From positions 15,236,901 through 15,300,900 of the forward strand of contig CM025852.1 of the NCBI GenBank assembly GCA_003952965.2: 64,000 nucleotides of DNA, given 5' to 3'. Position 1 is the stretch's first letter. Every line of letters begins with the position of its first letter. This stretch comes from Morella rubra. Taxonomy: Eukaryota; Streptophyta; Magnoliopsida; Fagales; Myricaceae. The translations under genes were made by a program, and so were the position numbers. Under the pieces are notes generated by a model. It searched no databases. It had not been told where the DNA came from and worked only from the letters and a program-made list of their open reading frames with translations. Of this stretch, positions 48,590 through 59,749 are shown piece after piece.

Positions 48590-48850
48590 TTAGGTCGATA
48601 ATCTCATTATCCCTGTTGCCCTCCACCGGCGCGCTGGTGGAGGAGGGACAACGTGCAGAAGAGCCGGATCAACATCAACTAAACCGAAATCTTCAATTCG
48701 GGGAACTGGGGATGCAGGTGGATCCTTGAGGTACCATTGGGGCTCGTACCCCATGAATACCTCAAAAGATTCGATGACATAAGTCCATAATTTAACCACT
48801 ACTATGTAGGGATCAACATCCAAAGTCTGCTCGCTCATAAATGTCAGCAT
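48590..48850 (-). other. LTR-embedded reading frame in the Gypsy element
   Basis: 86 codons beginning MLTFMSEQTLDVDPYIVV, with the segments VIESFEVFMGYEPQWYLKD, IEDFGLVDVDPALLHVVPP and PPPAR. These align along their length with the frame at 46796-47083 in family X (same EDFGLVDVDPA core and poly-proline). In both cases the frame is in the sense of its own LTR. No known domain was recognised. Confidence 0.55.
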
Positions 48851-50756
48851 CTAATATGTCCGATGTCCACGCAGTACATACAAGAGATTAAACAATAAAA
48901 GGGTGAGTCCTATCGACTCAGTAAAGGGGGAAAATGGGAATATGCCATACAAAACAAATAAGTATGAATAATGAAAATAATCTATAAGCATCAATAACAC
49001 TAAACAGGAAAATGATGCAATGCAGGAATGATGCATCTATTTCCCGGTCACTGTACTTTCTTTCTTTCTTTCCTCTTTCTGTCTGTAGAGGTGTCCTTTC
49101 ATTGCTCTGTTTAACCCCCAGAGTCAAGGTTGTGCGTCCCTCCTCTCCTCTGGGACTGTCCCGTGCCCCGCACCAGGACCCTGTCAAGCGTACCTTGTTT
49201 CACGCCAAGGGATACCAACCACTATCCTTTCAGTGGTGGCTTGCACTATCCCACTGTGAACGGTACCGTCACCCTCTCAGGACCACCTCTGGGTATGGGT
49301 TTCATTTCTGTCATTTTGGTCAACAGTATCCCATACCCATGATATGTTGATGTTATATGGCAATACACATAACAGATGTACAATTCATAAATATCCATCA
49401 ATAAATTGTAAGATTTGGCATGAAGATACATTGGACATAAGTAATAAAATATGGAAATTAACATTAAATGGTCAATCTCCCCTAAGTTTTCACATGGAGG
49501 CTTTTTGGGCCTTCTTAGACCCTACCGGGTCTATCTTAAAGTTTTATAATTTTGGGCTTGTTTAGGGTTAACGGGCCTAAAGTCCATTTAGGCCACTAAA
49601 CGGGCTTTGTGATTTGAGCCCCTACTTCTACTCGGTTTGGACTCAATTTTAGGCTTCCCTATCTATTTTTCATGCTCTACACAGCCATCAAATTATTGTT
49701 CCAGTTCAGACCTTTTTACCCTAAAGTTTGTGAGAAATGCTAAAATTACTCTTAGAGACATCCAGGGGCATTTTTGACCTTTTTCGACCTCTGATTGACC
49801 TGCAATTTTTACTGGGACCTTCTGTGACCATATACTACACATCACTACACATCCACAAATTTCTAGGCCAAAACTCTAAGGATTTCATGGGGACATTTTG
49901 GACAGCAAAGGGTTTATTAAAACTCAATAAGCATAACATGCTAAAATAGGCAAGTCCAACAACTTATGTGACTCGGTTGTTTTTCTAAATCCACTGAGGA
50001 TTGGCGTTCAAGGATCCTAGGGTTCGGCTAGGTCAGTATATTCAACTTATGTATTTCTTTTTCCACTTCCCTCATTATTTCTCCTACATGCCTATGCCTA
50101 TTCCTTATTACCAATCCCATGTAATGTAAACTAGCTCACCCTTACCTCAGTCAAGTTTATACTGCCTTTCCTTGAATAAAAAAACCTAAACAGTAAGACA
50201 CTACGTTAGAAAAAGAAGAGATAAAAGCTAATGGGAAGGAAAAGTGCAGACCGAGACTACCTCGGTCTCTTTTTCCTTTGGTTTCTCCTTCCTCTTTTCC
50301 TTCGGTAAGCTGGTCTCTCTCACGTCACTCTCCCTTCCTTTCTCTCTATCAGTTTGGTGAAAGTTCTTAGGTTTCTTTATGTCTCGGAGTGCTAGGACAT
50401 CTCTTCCTCTTATTCTTCTAGTTGATAATATAAGCATAAAACAACAAATTCACGGTGAACTCCCCCCTGACCAGTCTATAGGTATAGACCCAATCATTAG
50501 AGAAAGATAGCGAGATTGTACCAATCACTTTATATTCACACGTCTGCTGCCACCACAATATTCATCTTGTACAACTATTTTGCAAGCAACACGTCAAAAA
50601 AGAAAGAGCCAATGGCCAAACTTCATCTAGGCGGTCAGATAAGAAGGAGAAAAGTAAAATGGGATAAGAGTGCATTTCATGTACAGCATAAGGTTAGGAA
50701 ACGTAAAAAGTAACATGCAAACTGAAGCTTAAGCCAACGTAGAATTTGGGCATACA

Positions 50757-51118
50757 GGAAGCTCAAACAGCCCGGGTTGAGGGCTCAAACTGCTCAGGGT
50801 CCAGAGCTAAACTGCTCGGGTCGAGAGCTCAAACTGCTCGGGTCGAGAACTAAACTACTCGGAGGGGTCGAAAGCTCAAACTGCTCGGGGTCGAGAACTA
50901 AACTACTCGGGGTCAAGAGCTCAAACTGCTCGGGGTCGAGAAAACTGCTCGGGTCGAGAACTAAACTGCTCGGGGTCGAGAACTACACGCGAGAACTGGG
51001 GTCAGAGCTCAAACTGCTTAGGGTCGAGAGCTCACAATGCTCGGGGTCGAGAGCTCAAATTGCTCGAGCTCAGCTAGAGCTCAAACTGCTCGGGGTCCAG
51101 TGCTAAACTGCTTGTCTT
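50757..51118. repeat. 23-bp tandem array in the 3' LTR
   Basis: Imperfect units of about 23 bases built on GCTCGGGGTCGAGAGCTC plus AAACT. Shorter variants read GGTCGAGAACTAAACT. A corresponding array lies in the 5' LTR at 57533-57880 with a different unit order and number. Confidence 0.85.
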
Positions 51119-51859
51119 ATTCATCCCGTGTGTGCAGCTCTCGATCAGCCCAGAAGTGCAACTAGGCCTGTCTTACCAGGATTTTATAGGCTTGCCCCGA
51201 TCATCCTTAGCCCTATATATTATACGTCACAATAGGTGGAATATACAAGGGAGGGGCGTTATATTATATAAAAAAAAAATATAATCACATATTTTAAATG
51301 TAGGAGAATTAAAGAGGTGAGAAGAATAAATTAAAAGCAAGAAACTTCCACGGAGTAATATTTATATTATATCACATATATACCAAATAGGTGCAAAAGA
51401 GCTGGGCCTTACATTCTCCCCCGCTTAAAAATAATTTCGTCCTCGGAATTGTGTGAGTTCAAAATGGTTACAAAGTTTTCATAGTACGTTACAACTACAA
51501 AAAAAAAAAAAACAATATATATATATATACTAGGCTAGCTTTTTCTCGGCCAGGTCCTTCTTGGCTTCGAGGTTGGTTTTGTTTCTTCTACTTCAGATCC
51601 TTCCTCAGGGTTAGATTCCTCTTCATTTCCCTTCTCCAGCTTGGTTTCTTCACAGTGCCCGGGTACTGGTAACATCCCACGGGCATGCTCCTGGTTGCCC
51701 ATACTTGCCTAGGTTCGGGCTCTGGGTACTTCCTCTTCTTCACCAAAACTTCCTTCTTGATAGTTTTGATAGTTTGGTTCTCCATCTGCTAGATAAGTAT
51801 AGACAGGTATAAAGATCACTAACATCTCACCAGCTTGAATTTTCTTTCAAAACCAAATA

Positions 51860-53820
51860 CCAATGAACAACTCAATTCAAGCAAGATCATAACCTAAATC
51901 AGTAAATAGATGAGGGTACTTCTCACGCATTTCAGATTCCAACTCCCAAGATGCCTCTTCTACTTTCTGGCTCTTCCAAAGTACCTTCACCAATGGAATC
52001 TTTTTAGTGCGCAATTCTTGTTCTTTTCGATCCATAATTTGCATTGGTTGCTCTATATATGACAAATTCTCCCCTATACTCAACGGTGCATGGTCCAGAA
52101 TATGAGAGGGGTCTACCACGTATTTTCTTAGCATAGATATATGGAAGACGTCATGCATCCCTTCCCATTCCAGGTGGTAGTGCCAATTGATATGCTACTG
52201 GCCCTACCTTGCTCAAAATCTCATAGGGCCCCACAAATCGCGGACTTAATTTTCCTTTCTTTCCAAACCGCTTGATCCCTTTCATGGGTGTTACCTTTAG
52301 AAATACCTTATCGCCTCCTTGAAACTCCAAAGCACGCTGTCAGACATCCGCGTAGCTCTTTTGTCTACTCTGGATAGCTTTTAGGCGTTCCCTAATAATC
52401 CCAATTTTCTCACAGGTCTTCTGTACAATTCGGGACCTAGTAACTGTCGTTCCCCAATTTCATCCCAATATAATGGAGATCTGCACTTGCGTCCATACAA
52501 CGCCTCATAAGGAGCCATACCAATACTAGCCTGATAAGTATTGTTATAGGCGAATTCTACCAATGGCAAATAATAGCTCCAATGGCCCTTGAAATCCAGC
52601 ACACAAGCTCTAAGCATATCCTCAAGTATCTGAATCGTCCTCTCTGACTGTCCACTCGTCTGAGGGTGGAAAGCTGTACTGAAGTTTCAACTGAGTACCC
52701 ATTGCCTTTTGAAAACCTTCCCAAACTCGGGAAGTAAAGCGGGTATCTCTGTCCGACACTATGGAATTCGGAATTCCATGTAATCGCACTATCTCCTGAA
52801 TATACAACTCAACCAACTTTTCCGCTGAATAAGTAACTTTGATCGGAAATAAATGAGCTGACTTTGTTAATCGATCTACTATTACCCATACAGCATCTTG
52901 TCCCGTTGGTGCTTTTGGTAATCCCGTCACCAAATCCATTGTTATTTCGTCCCACTTCCAAACGGGTATCTCCAATGGCTGCAATAATCCGGCGGGTTTC
53001 TGATGTTCTGCCTTAACTTGCTGACATGTCAAACAGCGACTCACATAATCAGCAATATCTTTCTTCATTCCGTTCCACCAAAATTTCTCCTTAAGATCCC
53101 GATACATCTTCGTACTACCCAGGATGAATAGTAAACATCGACTTGTGAGCTTCTCCCAAAAGACTTTCTCGAATTCCTTATCTTCAGGTACTACCAAACG
53201 CCGCTGAAAATAAAGGGTCCCATCTCCAGATAGTACAAAATTGTCCTTCGTGCCTGATTCCAGCTCTGCCACTATTCTCTTTACAAACAAGTCTTGTTGC
53301 TGACTCTCCTTAATTCTTTCAATGAGGGTAGGTTGGATCAACAGGGCGGCCAACCTTGTTGTTTCTCCTTGCAAGAGAAGTTCAATATCATTCCTCTCCA
53401 TATCATCCTTTATTTCTTTCCTTACTACCTTCCGGCTTAAAGCATCAGCAACTACATTAGCCTTCCCTACATGATAATTAATTGAACAGTCATAATCCTT
53501 GATCAATTCCAGCCATCTCCTTTGCCTCATGTTGAGCTCCTTCTGAGTAAAGAAATATTTTAAGCTCTTGTGATCTGCGAATATCTCACATCGTACTCCA
53601 TACAGATAATGTCTCCATATCTTCAGAGCAAATACCACAGCCGCTAATTCCAGATCATGGGTAGGGTAATTCTCCTCATGACGCTTCAATTGCCGAGATG
53701 CATAGGCAATAACTTTATCCTTTTGCATCAATACACAACCTAGTCCTTTCCGAGATGCATCACTGAAAATCACAAAATCTTCACCCTCAATGGGCAAGGT
53801 CACCAATTTCTTCTTTAGCT
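51860..53820 (-). CDS. Gypsy pol: RNase H, integrase and C-terminal tail (fossil)
   Basis: RNase H (about 53.4-53.8 kb) shows [15 protein letters not shown] and [10 protein letters not shown]. Integrase (about 52.4-53.2 kb) shows the zinc-finger end [20 protein letters not shown], then [13 protein letters not shown] and [14 protein letters not shown], and later [20 protein letters not shown]. The tail (about 51.9-52.2 kb) shows HISMLRKYV and [19 protein letters not shown], as in the chromodomain-like end of Tekay/Del elements. The frame is interrupted. Confidence 0.88.
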
Positions 53821-53919
53821 CCTAAAAACTCTTCTCACATTCTTCGGTCCAGACATACTTTGCATCCTTCCTAGTCAAGGCAGTTAACGGGGCAGCTAAC
53901 TTAGAAAATCCTTCTACAA

Positions 53920-55260
53920 ATCTCCTGTAGTACCCGTTAATCCCAAGAAACTGCGAATTCGTGGACGTTGACCGGCCTTGGCCAATCCATGACTGCCTCT
54001 ATCTTGCTTGGGTCCACTGAGATGCCTTGACTTGACACAATGTGCCCCAAAAATGACACTTGCTCTAGCCAAAAATCACACTTCGATAATTTGGCATACA
54101 ATTGCTTCTCTCGCAACTTTTGTAGTACCAAGCATAAATGCTTTTCGTGCTCCAGTCGGTCCTTTGAATAAATCAAAATATCATCAATAAAAACTACCAC
54201 AAAACGATCCAAGAACTCCCGAAACACTCTATTCATCAAATCCATAAAAGCAGCAGGTGCATTCGTCAATCCGAATGGCATTACTAAGAACTCGAAATGA
54301 CCATATCGAGTCCGAAATGCCGACTTTGGAATATCCTCCGCTTTTATTCTTAACTGATGGTATCCAGACCGCAAATCTATCTTTGAGAAGACTCCCGCTC
54401 CCTTTAATTGATCAAATAAATCATCTATACGCGGTAATGGGTACTTATTTTTCACTGTCACCTGATTTAACTCGCGATAATCAATACACATTCTGAGAGT
54501 TCCGTCCTTCTTCTTCACAAACAACACCGGAGCTCCCCATGGTGATACACTAGGTCTAATATAACCTCGCTCCAAAAGATCCTGCAGCTGTGTTTTCAAT
54601 TCCTTCAACTCGGCCGGCGCCATACGATACGGCACTTTTGATATTGGAACTGTTCCCGGTATCACCTCAATCTCAAATTGAATCTCTCTTTCAGGGGTAA
54701 CCCGGTAACTCGTCTGGAAATACATCCGGAAATTCCTTCACTACTAAAATGGAATCAATTCCCTTCTCTTCCTTTTTCACCTCCACAACTGAGACTAAAA
54801 GTCCCTGGGCACCTTTCAGAATCAACTTCTGAGCTTGCAATGCTAATACAACCCGAGGCACTGCTTTTCCCCGAGAACTCTTGTATCTATACTCCTCTCG
54901 GCTTGGTATTCTAAATATCACTTCCTTATTAAAACAATCAACAGAGGCATGATATGTGGCCAACCAATCCATGCCGAGAATAATATCAAACTCTACCATA
55001 TGCAAAAGAATCAAATCCACCGGCATAACCACCTCTCCTATTGGCATGGGAAAGGCCTTAACTACTTGTCACATATTTTCGCTACCCCTACTGGAGTGGC
55101 TACCTCCAATACCGGTTCTAAGGGTTCCAACTTTGCCCCACTTATCAAGCCACAATCATAAGAAACAAAAGAATGCGTAGCACCTGAATCAAACAAAACA
55201 GTTACAGCTCCATGAGGTAGGAAAAAGATACCTGACACCACCGCATCATTTGCCTCTTCA
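53920..55260 (-). CDS. Gypsy pol: protease and reverse transcriptase (fossil)
   Basis: The protease end (about 54.9-55.2 kb) reads [18 protein letters not shown]. Reverse transcriptase (about 53.9-54.7 kb) reads [44 protein letters not shown] and [14 protein letters not shown], including the catalytic IDD motif. It is separated from RNase H and gag by interrupted sequence. Confidence 0.9.
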
Positions 55261-55269
55261 TCCTCTGCC

Positions 55270-56310
55270 GTCAGGCAAAAACACGAGCAGGGACAGTATT
55301 TTGCTGCTGTCTTCCACGATTTATGGCTCCTTTGCCGTTCCTTACTGGTACTTGGGGCTGCACACGAGGGGGTCCATTCTGCTTACTAGGGCAGTCCCGA
55401 GCATAATGTCCCGGACGACCACATACGAAGCAAGTCCCGTTTTCCATATGACATTCTTGTCCGGGGTGGAACCTCTTACAATGGGGGCAAAGCGCTCCTT
55501 GATTACCCTTAAATGGAGTATTACCTCTTGCATTACTTCCTTGGCCCTTCCACTGGCCACCACTATGAACAAACCTCTTGGCCTGGGGCTGATCTCGAAA
55601 ACCACTTCCTTGCTGTGGAGGACGCTTTTTTTGTCGGTCATAAAACGCTGCATTCCTCTGGATGCTACGTTCCACTATAGCAGCTTGCTCCACCAATTCG
55701 GCCCAGTTATTAAAATTATGACTACATACTCGATCAAAGATTCTCGAATGTAGTCCTTCCTCGAACCTTCGTGCTTTCTTTTCCTCATCGGGAATCAGAT
55801 GAGGGGCGAAACGCGATAACTCCATGAATCGGGCCGCATACTCCTCTACGGACAACGACCCTTGCACCAAATTAGAAAATTCCCTCGCCTTAACTTCCCG
55901 AGCCGATCTAGGAAAATACCGGTTTAAAAATTCCACCTTGAACCTCTCCCAAGTAATTGGTGCTCCCTGAAGCTCTTGCTCCAGTAACACGCTCCTAGAT
56001 AGCCACCATCGTTTTGCTTCCCCAGACAGCTTATAAGCAGCATATATCACCTTCTGCTCATCAGTGCAACCCAACACTTTAAACAATTCCCGATATCCAA
56101 AATCCAATTCTCAGCAGATATTGGGCCAGTCTTGCCGTTAAATACAGCAGGATGCTGACGATTAAATTGGTCAAAGGAACACCTTCGATACGTTCCTCAT
56201 GGTGATTGGGGTTCTGGTTCATTTGTTGAGCCATGAAACCCGCTAAACTCCGGAGCACCTCTTCCGCATTGGACAAGGAAGTTGTTTGTCCCTGTTCCCG
56301 ATTCATTCAC
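55270..56310 (-). CDS. Gypsy gag (fossil)
   Basis: Retrotransposon gag domain with AAYKLSGEAKRWWLS, WERFKVEFLNRYFP and VEEYAARFMELSRFAPHLI, followed by a basic linker and a CCHC zinc knuckle (CFVCGRPGHYARDC). It makes the particle in the living family. The N-terminal part near 56.1-56.3 kb is in a different state of preservation from the rest. Confidence 0.88.
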
Positions 56311-56413
56311 ATCTCCTACAGGCTCAGCCATAACTTCCCTGAGAAACAACACCAATGTTACTATCTACACCAAATGATGATTCAAGCCTAGGCCTATTGA
56401 ACCGCTAAACCAT

Positions 56414-56425
56414 GCTCTGATACCA
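56414..56425 (-). other. Primer binding site (tRNA-Met) of the Gypsy element
   Basis: GCTCTGATACCA on the + strand is the reverse complement of TGGTATCAGAGC, the site pairing with initiator tRNA-Met. It lies two bases from the LTR end, as usual. Confidence 0.9.
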
Positions 56426-56427
56426 AC

Positions 56428-58185
56428 TGTCATGCCCCGTGCCAGTACTTACCCCCTAGGCTCTCCTATCGTAATGGAATGCACACAAGCGGGGATTACG
56501 GCACGAATTAATCTGATAACTGGCTTTAAAAAAAAAAGCTTAGTGGAAACGTTGTATTGAAATATATAAGTATATTAAGGAAGGAAAAATAATAGTTTTC
56601 AGGGATTTAACAAACAAGTCACACTAGGCCAAAACTCTAAGGATTTCATGGGGACGTTTTGGACAGCAAAAGGTTTATTAAAACTCAATAAGCATAACAT
56701 GCTAAAATAGACAAGTCCAACAATTATGTGACTCGGTTGTTTTTCTAAATCCATGAGGACTGGCGTTCAAGGATCCTAGGGTTCGGCTAGGTCAGTATAT
56801 TCAACTTATGTATTTCTTTTTCCACTTCCCTCATTATTTCTCCTACATGCCTATGCCTATTCCTTATTACCGATCCCATGTAATGTAAACTAGCTTATCC
56901 TTACCTCAGTCAAGTTTATGCTGCCTTTCCTTGAATAAAAAAAACCTAAACAGTAAGACACTACGTTAGAAAAAGAAGAGATAAAAGCTAATAGGAAGGA
57001 AAAGGTGCAGACCGAGACTACCTCAATCTCTTTTTCCTTTGGTTTCTCCTTCCTCTCTTCCTTCGATATGCTGGTCTCTCTCACGTCACTCTCCCTTCCT
57101 TTATCTCTATCAATTTGGTGAAAGTTCTCGATTTCTTTATGTCTCAGAGTGCTAGGAAATCTCTTCCTCTTATTCTTCTAGTTGATAATATAAGCAGAAA
57201 ACAACGAATTCACGGTGAACTCCCCCCTGACCAGTCTATAGGTATAGACCCAATCATTAGAGAGAGATAGTGAGATTGTACCAATCACTTTATATTCACA
57301 CGTCTGCTGCCACCACAATATACATCTCGTACATCTATTTTACAAGCAACACGTCAAAAAAGAAAGAGCCAATGGCCAAACTTCATCTAGGCGGTCAGAT
57401 AAGAAGGAGAAAAGTAAAAAGTAAAAAGTAAAATGGGATAAGAGTGCATTTAATGCACAGCATAAGGTTAGGACATGTAAAAAGTAGCATGCAAAAGGAA
57501 GCTTAAGCCAACGTAGAATTTGGGCATACAGGAAGCTCAAACAGCCCGGGGTCCAGGGCTTAAACAGCTCAGAGTCGAGAGCTCAAACTGCTCGGGGTCG
57601 AGAACTAAACTACTCGGGGTAGATCGCTCACAATGCTCGGGGTCGAGTGCTCAAATTGCTCGGGTCGAGAACTAAACTATTCAGGGTCGAGAGCTCAAAC
57701 TGCTTAGGGTCGAGACTCAAACTGCTTGGGGTCGAGAACTAAACTCTTGGGGTCAAGAACTTGATTCGGGGTCAAGAACTACACGATTCAGGGTTAAGAA
57801 CTACACTATTCGGGGTCGAGAACTAAACTACTCGGGGTCAAGAGCTCAAACTGCTGGGGTCCAATGCTAAACTGCTTGTCTTATTCATCCCGGCATGCAG
57901 CTTTCGATCAGCCCGGAAGTGCAACTGCCAGGCTTGTCTTACCAGGATTTTATAGGCTTGCCCCAATCGTCCTTAGCCCTATATATTATACGTCACAATA
58001 GGTGGAATATTCAAGGGAGGGGCGTTACATTAAAAAAAAAAAAAAACAAATATAATCACATATTTAAAAATGTAGGAGAATTAAAGAGGTGCGAAGAATA
58101 AATTAAAAGCGAGAAACTTCCACGGCATAATATTTATATTATATCACATATATGCCAAATAGGTGCAAAAGAGCTAGGCCTTACA
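56428..58185 (-). repeat. 5' LTR of the Gypsy element (1.76 kb)
   Basis: In minus-strand sense it starts TGTAAGGCC and ends GGGGCATGACA. It shares its outer parts with the 3' LTR, including the tandem array (57533-57880) and the TATA-like box near 57947-57954, but lacks a large central block that the 3' LTR has. Confidence 0.88.
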
Positions 58186-58358
58186 AGTATGCTTATAGGA
58201 AGCAGTTTGGTGTTCTTTTATTTTACTACGGTATGAATAAAAGATCATGATCGTGTTTCTACTAGAACAGTTGTTACTTTAACAATCCTTCTACTGATCA
58301 TAATCTCAGTTTAACAGCAGAATCCATTACTATAAGACGGCTCTAGGGGTCTAGTACA

Positions 58359-58549
58359 AACACCACCATCACTGCCCGTTTTGGATAGGAGAACAAACCT
58401 TCTCCCAATTAAAGAAATGAAACATGTGAACACCACCATCACCGCCCTATCAAAAATATCTTCGCAATTTTTAATCTATTAGCCATCACATTTGGAATCG
58501 GGAAAAGAAATAAAAAAATAAGTAAGTAAACTAGAGAGCGTGAGTAAAG
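58359..58549. other. Spacer with a short direct repeat
   Basis: AACACCACCATCAC occurs twice, 68 bases apart (about 58359 and 58427), the second time as part of GTGAACACCACCATCACCGCCC. This could be a decayed target duplication around a small insert. Otherwise nothing is recognised. Confidence 0.3.
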
Positions 58550-59749
58550 TAATCCAACCTCCCTTAGCTAAATACATTCACTTCCATCCAACCAACCTCC
58601 TTTCCAGAATATCATCCCAAATGTGAATGCTTTTATATCTAGCTCCCAAAGGGAGCCCCAAATAAGTCATAGGTAAAGCAGACACTCTACAACCCAATAT
58701 TGAAGCCAACTCTTACACATTACCAACACTGCCAATAGGAATCACCTCTAATTTGGAAAGATTAACTTTCAACCTAAAAAATACCTCGAAACATAAAAGC
58801 AACCAATGAATGCTTCGAAAGTGATTCCCCTCCACCCCACACAAGATTAATGTATCATCTACAAACAACAAATGAGAAATACAAATCTCCTCACTACTAA
58901 CACCATCGACCTTGAATCCTGCAAAGACACCATTCGAAACTAATTTCGTCATCATTCTGAAAAAAGCTTCCATGATAATGACAAACTAATACTGGTGAAA
59001 GAAGATAATCTAGATGCAACCCACGTGAACTACCAAAGAACCCTTTTGGAGAGCCATTCATTAGCACTGAAAATTTGATTGAAGAAATGCAAAACTCTAT
59101 CCACTCACACCACTTCTTACCAAACCCACATCTCTTAAGAAGATACAACAAGAAATTCTAATTAACATGATCATATACTTTATGAATGTCCAAGTTACAT
59201 AACATCCTTGGCTCATTCAAAAGCAATCTAGAATCAATACACTTATTAGCTATCAACATTGAATCCAAAATCTGCCTGTCCCTCACAAAGGCATTTTGAG
59301 CTGAAAAAATAATCTTATCCAGCAAGAATTTCAGCCTATTAGTCAAAACTTTAGCTAGAATCTTATAGACTCCCCCCACAAGGCTGATAGGGGCTGAAAT
59401 CTTTCAACTCAACTGCTTCGGACTTTTTAGGGATAAGAACAATAAAAGAAGTGTTCAAATTTCGTACAAACATTTCATGGCGAGCAAATTCATTGAACAC
59501 GGATAACACATCCTCCTTAATCACATCCCAACAAGCTTGGTAAAAAGCTAAAGAAAATCCATCCAGACCTAGAGCTTTATCTCCGTTAAGACCACGAACC
59601 ACACCAGACACATCTTCCTCCTCAAATGACCTTTCCAACCAAAATGCATCCTCCCTTGAAACTTTAGAATTTGAAGATTCACAATCGATTAAAAATGCTC
59701 TTGTGGAAACTAGTTTGGAATGTCTTACCCACTGCAAATCGGATTAGCT
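58550..59749 (-). mobile_element. LINE family I reverse transcriptase fragment
   Basis: The minus strand encodes, in several frames, the RT part of the LINE seen at 20320-24771: [87 protein letters not shown] and LFVDDTLILCG. Here the polymerase motif FVDD is kept. Endonuclease and 3' tail are absent, and frame breaks are frequent. Confidence 0.85.

Larger units (their letters stand above)
48072..51413 (-). repeat. 3' LTR of the Gypsy element (3.34 kb)
   Basis: In minus-strand sense it starts TGTAAGGCCCAGC and ends in a form of GGCATGACA. It contains a 23-base tandem array (50757-51118), a TATAAAAT box (51182-51189), a TGAGTC/GACTCA inverted repeat (48904-48920) and a reading frame (48590-48850). 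It is almost twice as long as its partner because a central block is present only here. Confidence 0.88.
48072..58185 (-). mobile_element. Ty3/Gypsy element with both LTRs (chromovirus, probably Tekay/Del lineage)
   Basis: The element lies on the minus strand. The 3' LTR is 48072-51413, the polypurine tract about 51414-51430, gag-pol 51.9-56.3 kb, the tRNA-Met primer site 56414-56425 (reverse complement) and the 5' LTR 56428-58185. Flanks are AGCAT (48067-48071) and AGTAT (58186-58190), a target duplication with one change. Domain order is gag, protease, RT, RNase H, integrase and a C-terminal tail, as in Ty3/Gypsy. The coding frame is interrupted in roughly half a dozen places, so it is a fossil. 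In a 240-base stretch compared by eye the LTRs differ by 2-3%, suggesting an age near one million years under common plant rates. Confidence 0.92.
37624..58358 (+). mobile_element. Long Gypsy-type LTR (family X), host of nested insertions
   Basis: A Gypsy-like LTR start (TGTAATGCCCC) lies at 37624. Family X sequence is recognised at 46280-48071 and resumes at 58186-58358, ending CTAGTACA. Net of insertions it would be about 4.5 kb. It carries a TATA box (47157-47164), two TGAGTC/GACTCA inverted repeats (46721-46737, 47767-47783) and a reading frame (46796-47083). Inserted in it are 39449-44348, 44683-45683, 45826-46016 and 48072-58185. No matching target duplication was found for its own ends, so the left border is provisional. 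No internal region was found. Confidence 0.45.

Noticed and set aside
50777-51106. 109-codon frame with repeated NCSGS/KLLG units
   Set aside because: It is a translation of the 23-bp tandem array in the LTR and has no start context or homologue.
54008-55753. Plus-strand frames opposite gag and pol of the Gypsy element
   Set aside because: Antisense shadows of well-recognised gag, protease and RT.
37624-58358. Calling the long family X LTR a confirmed solo LTR
   Set aside because: TCTAG before the presumed start does not match AACAC after the presumed end, so the borders are not proven.
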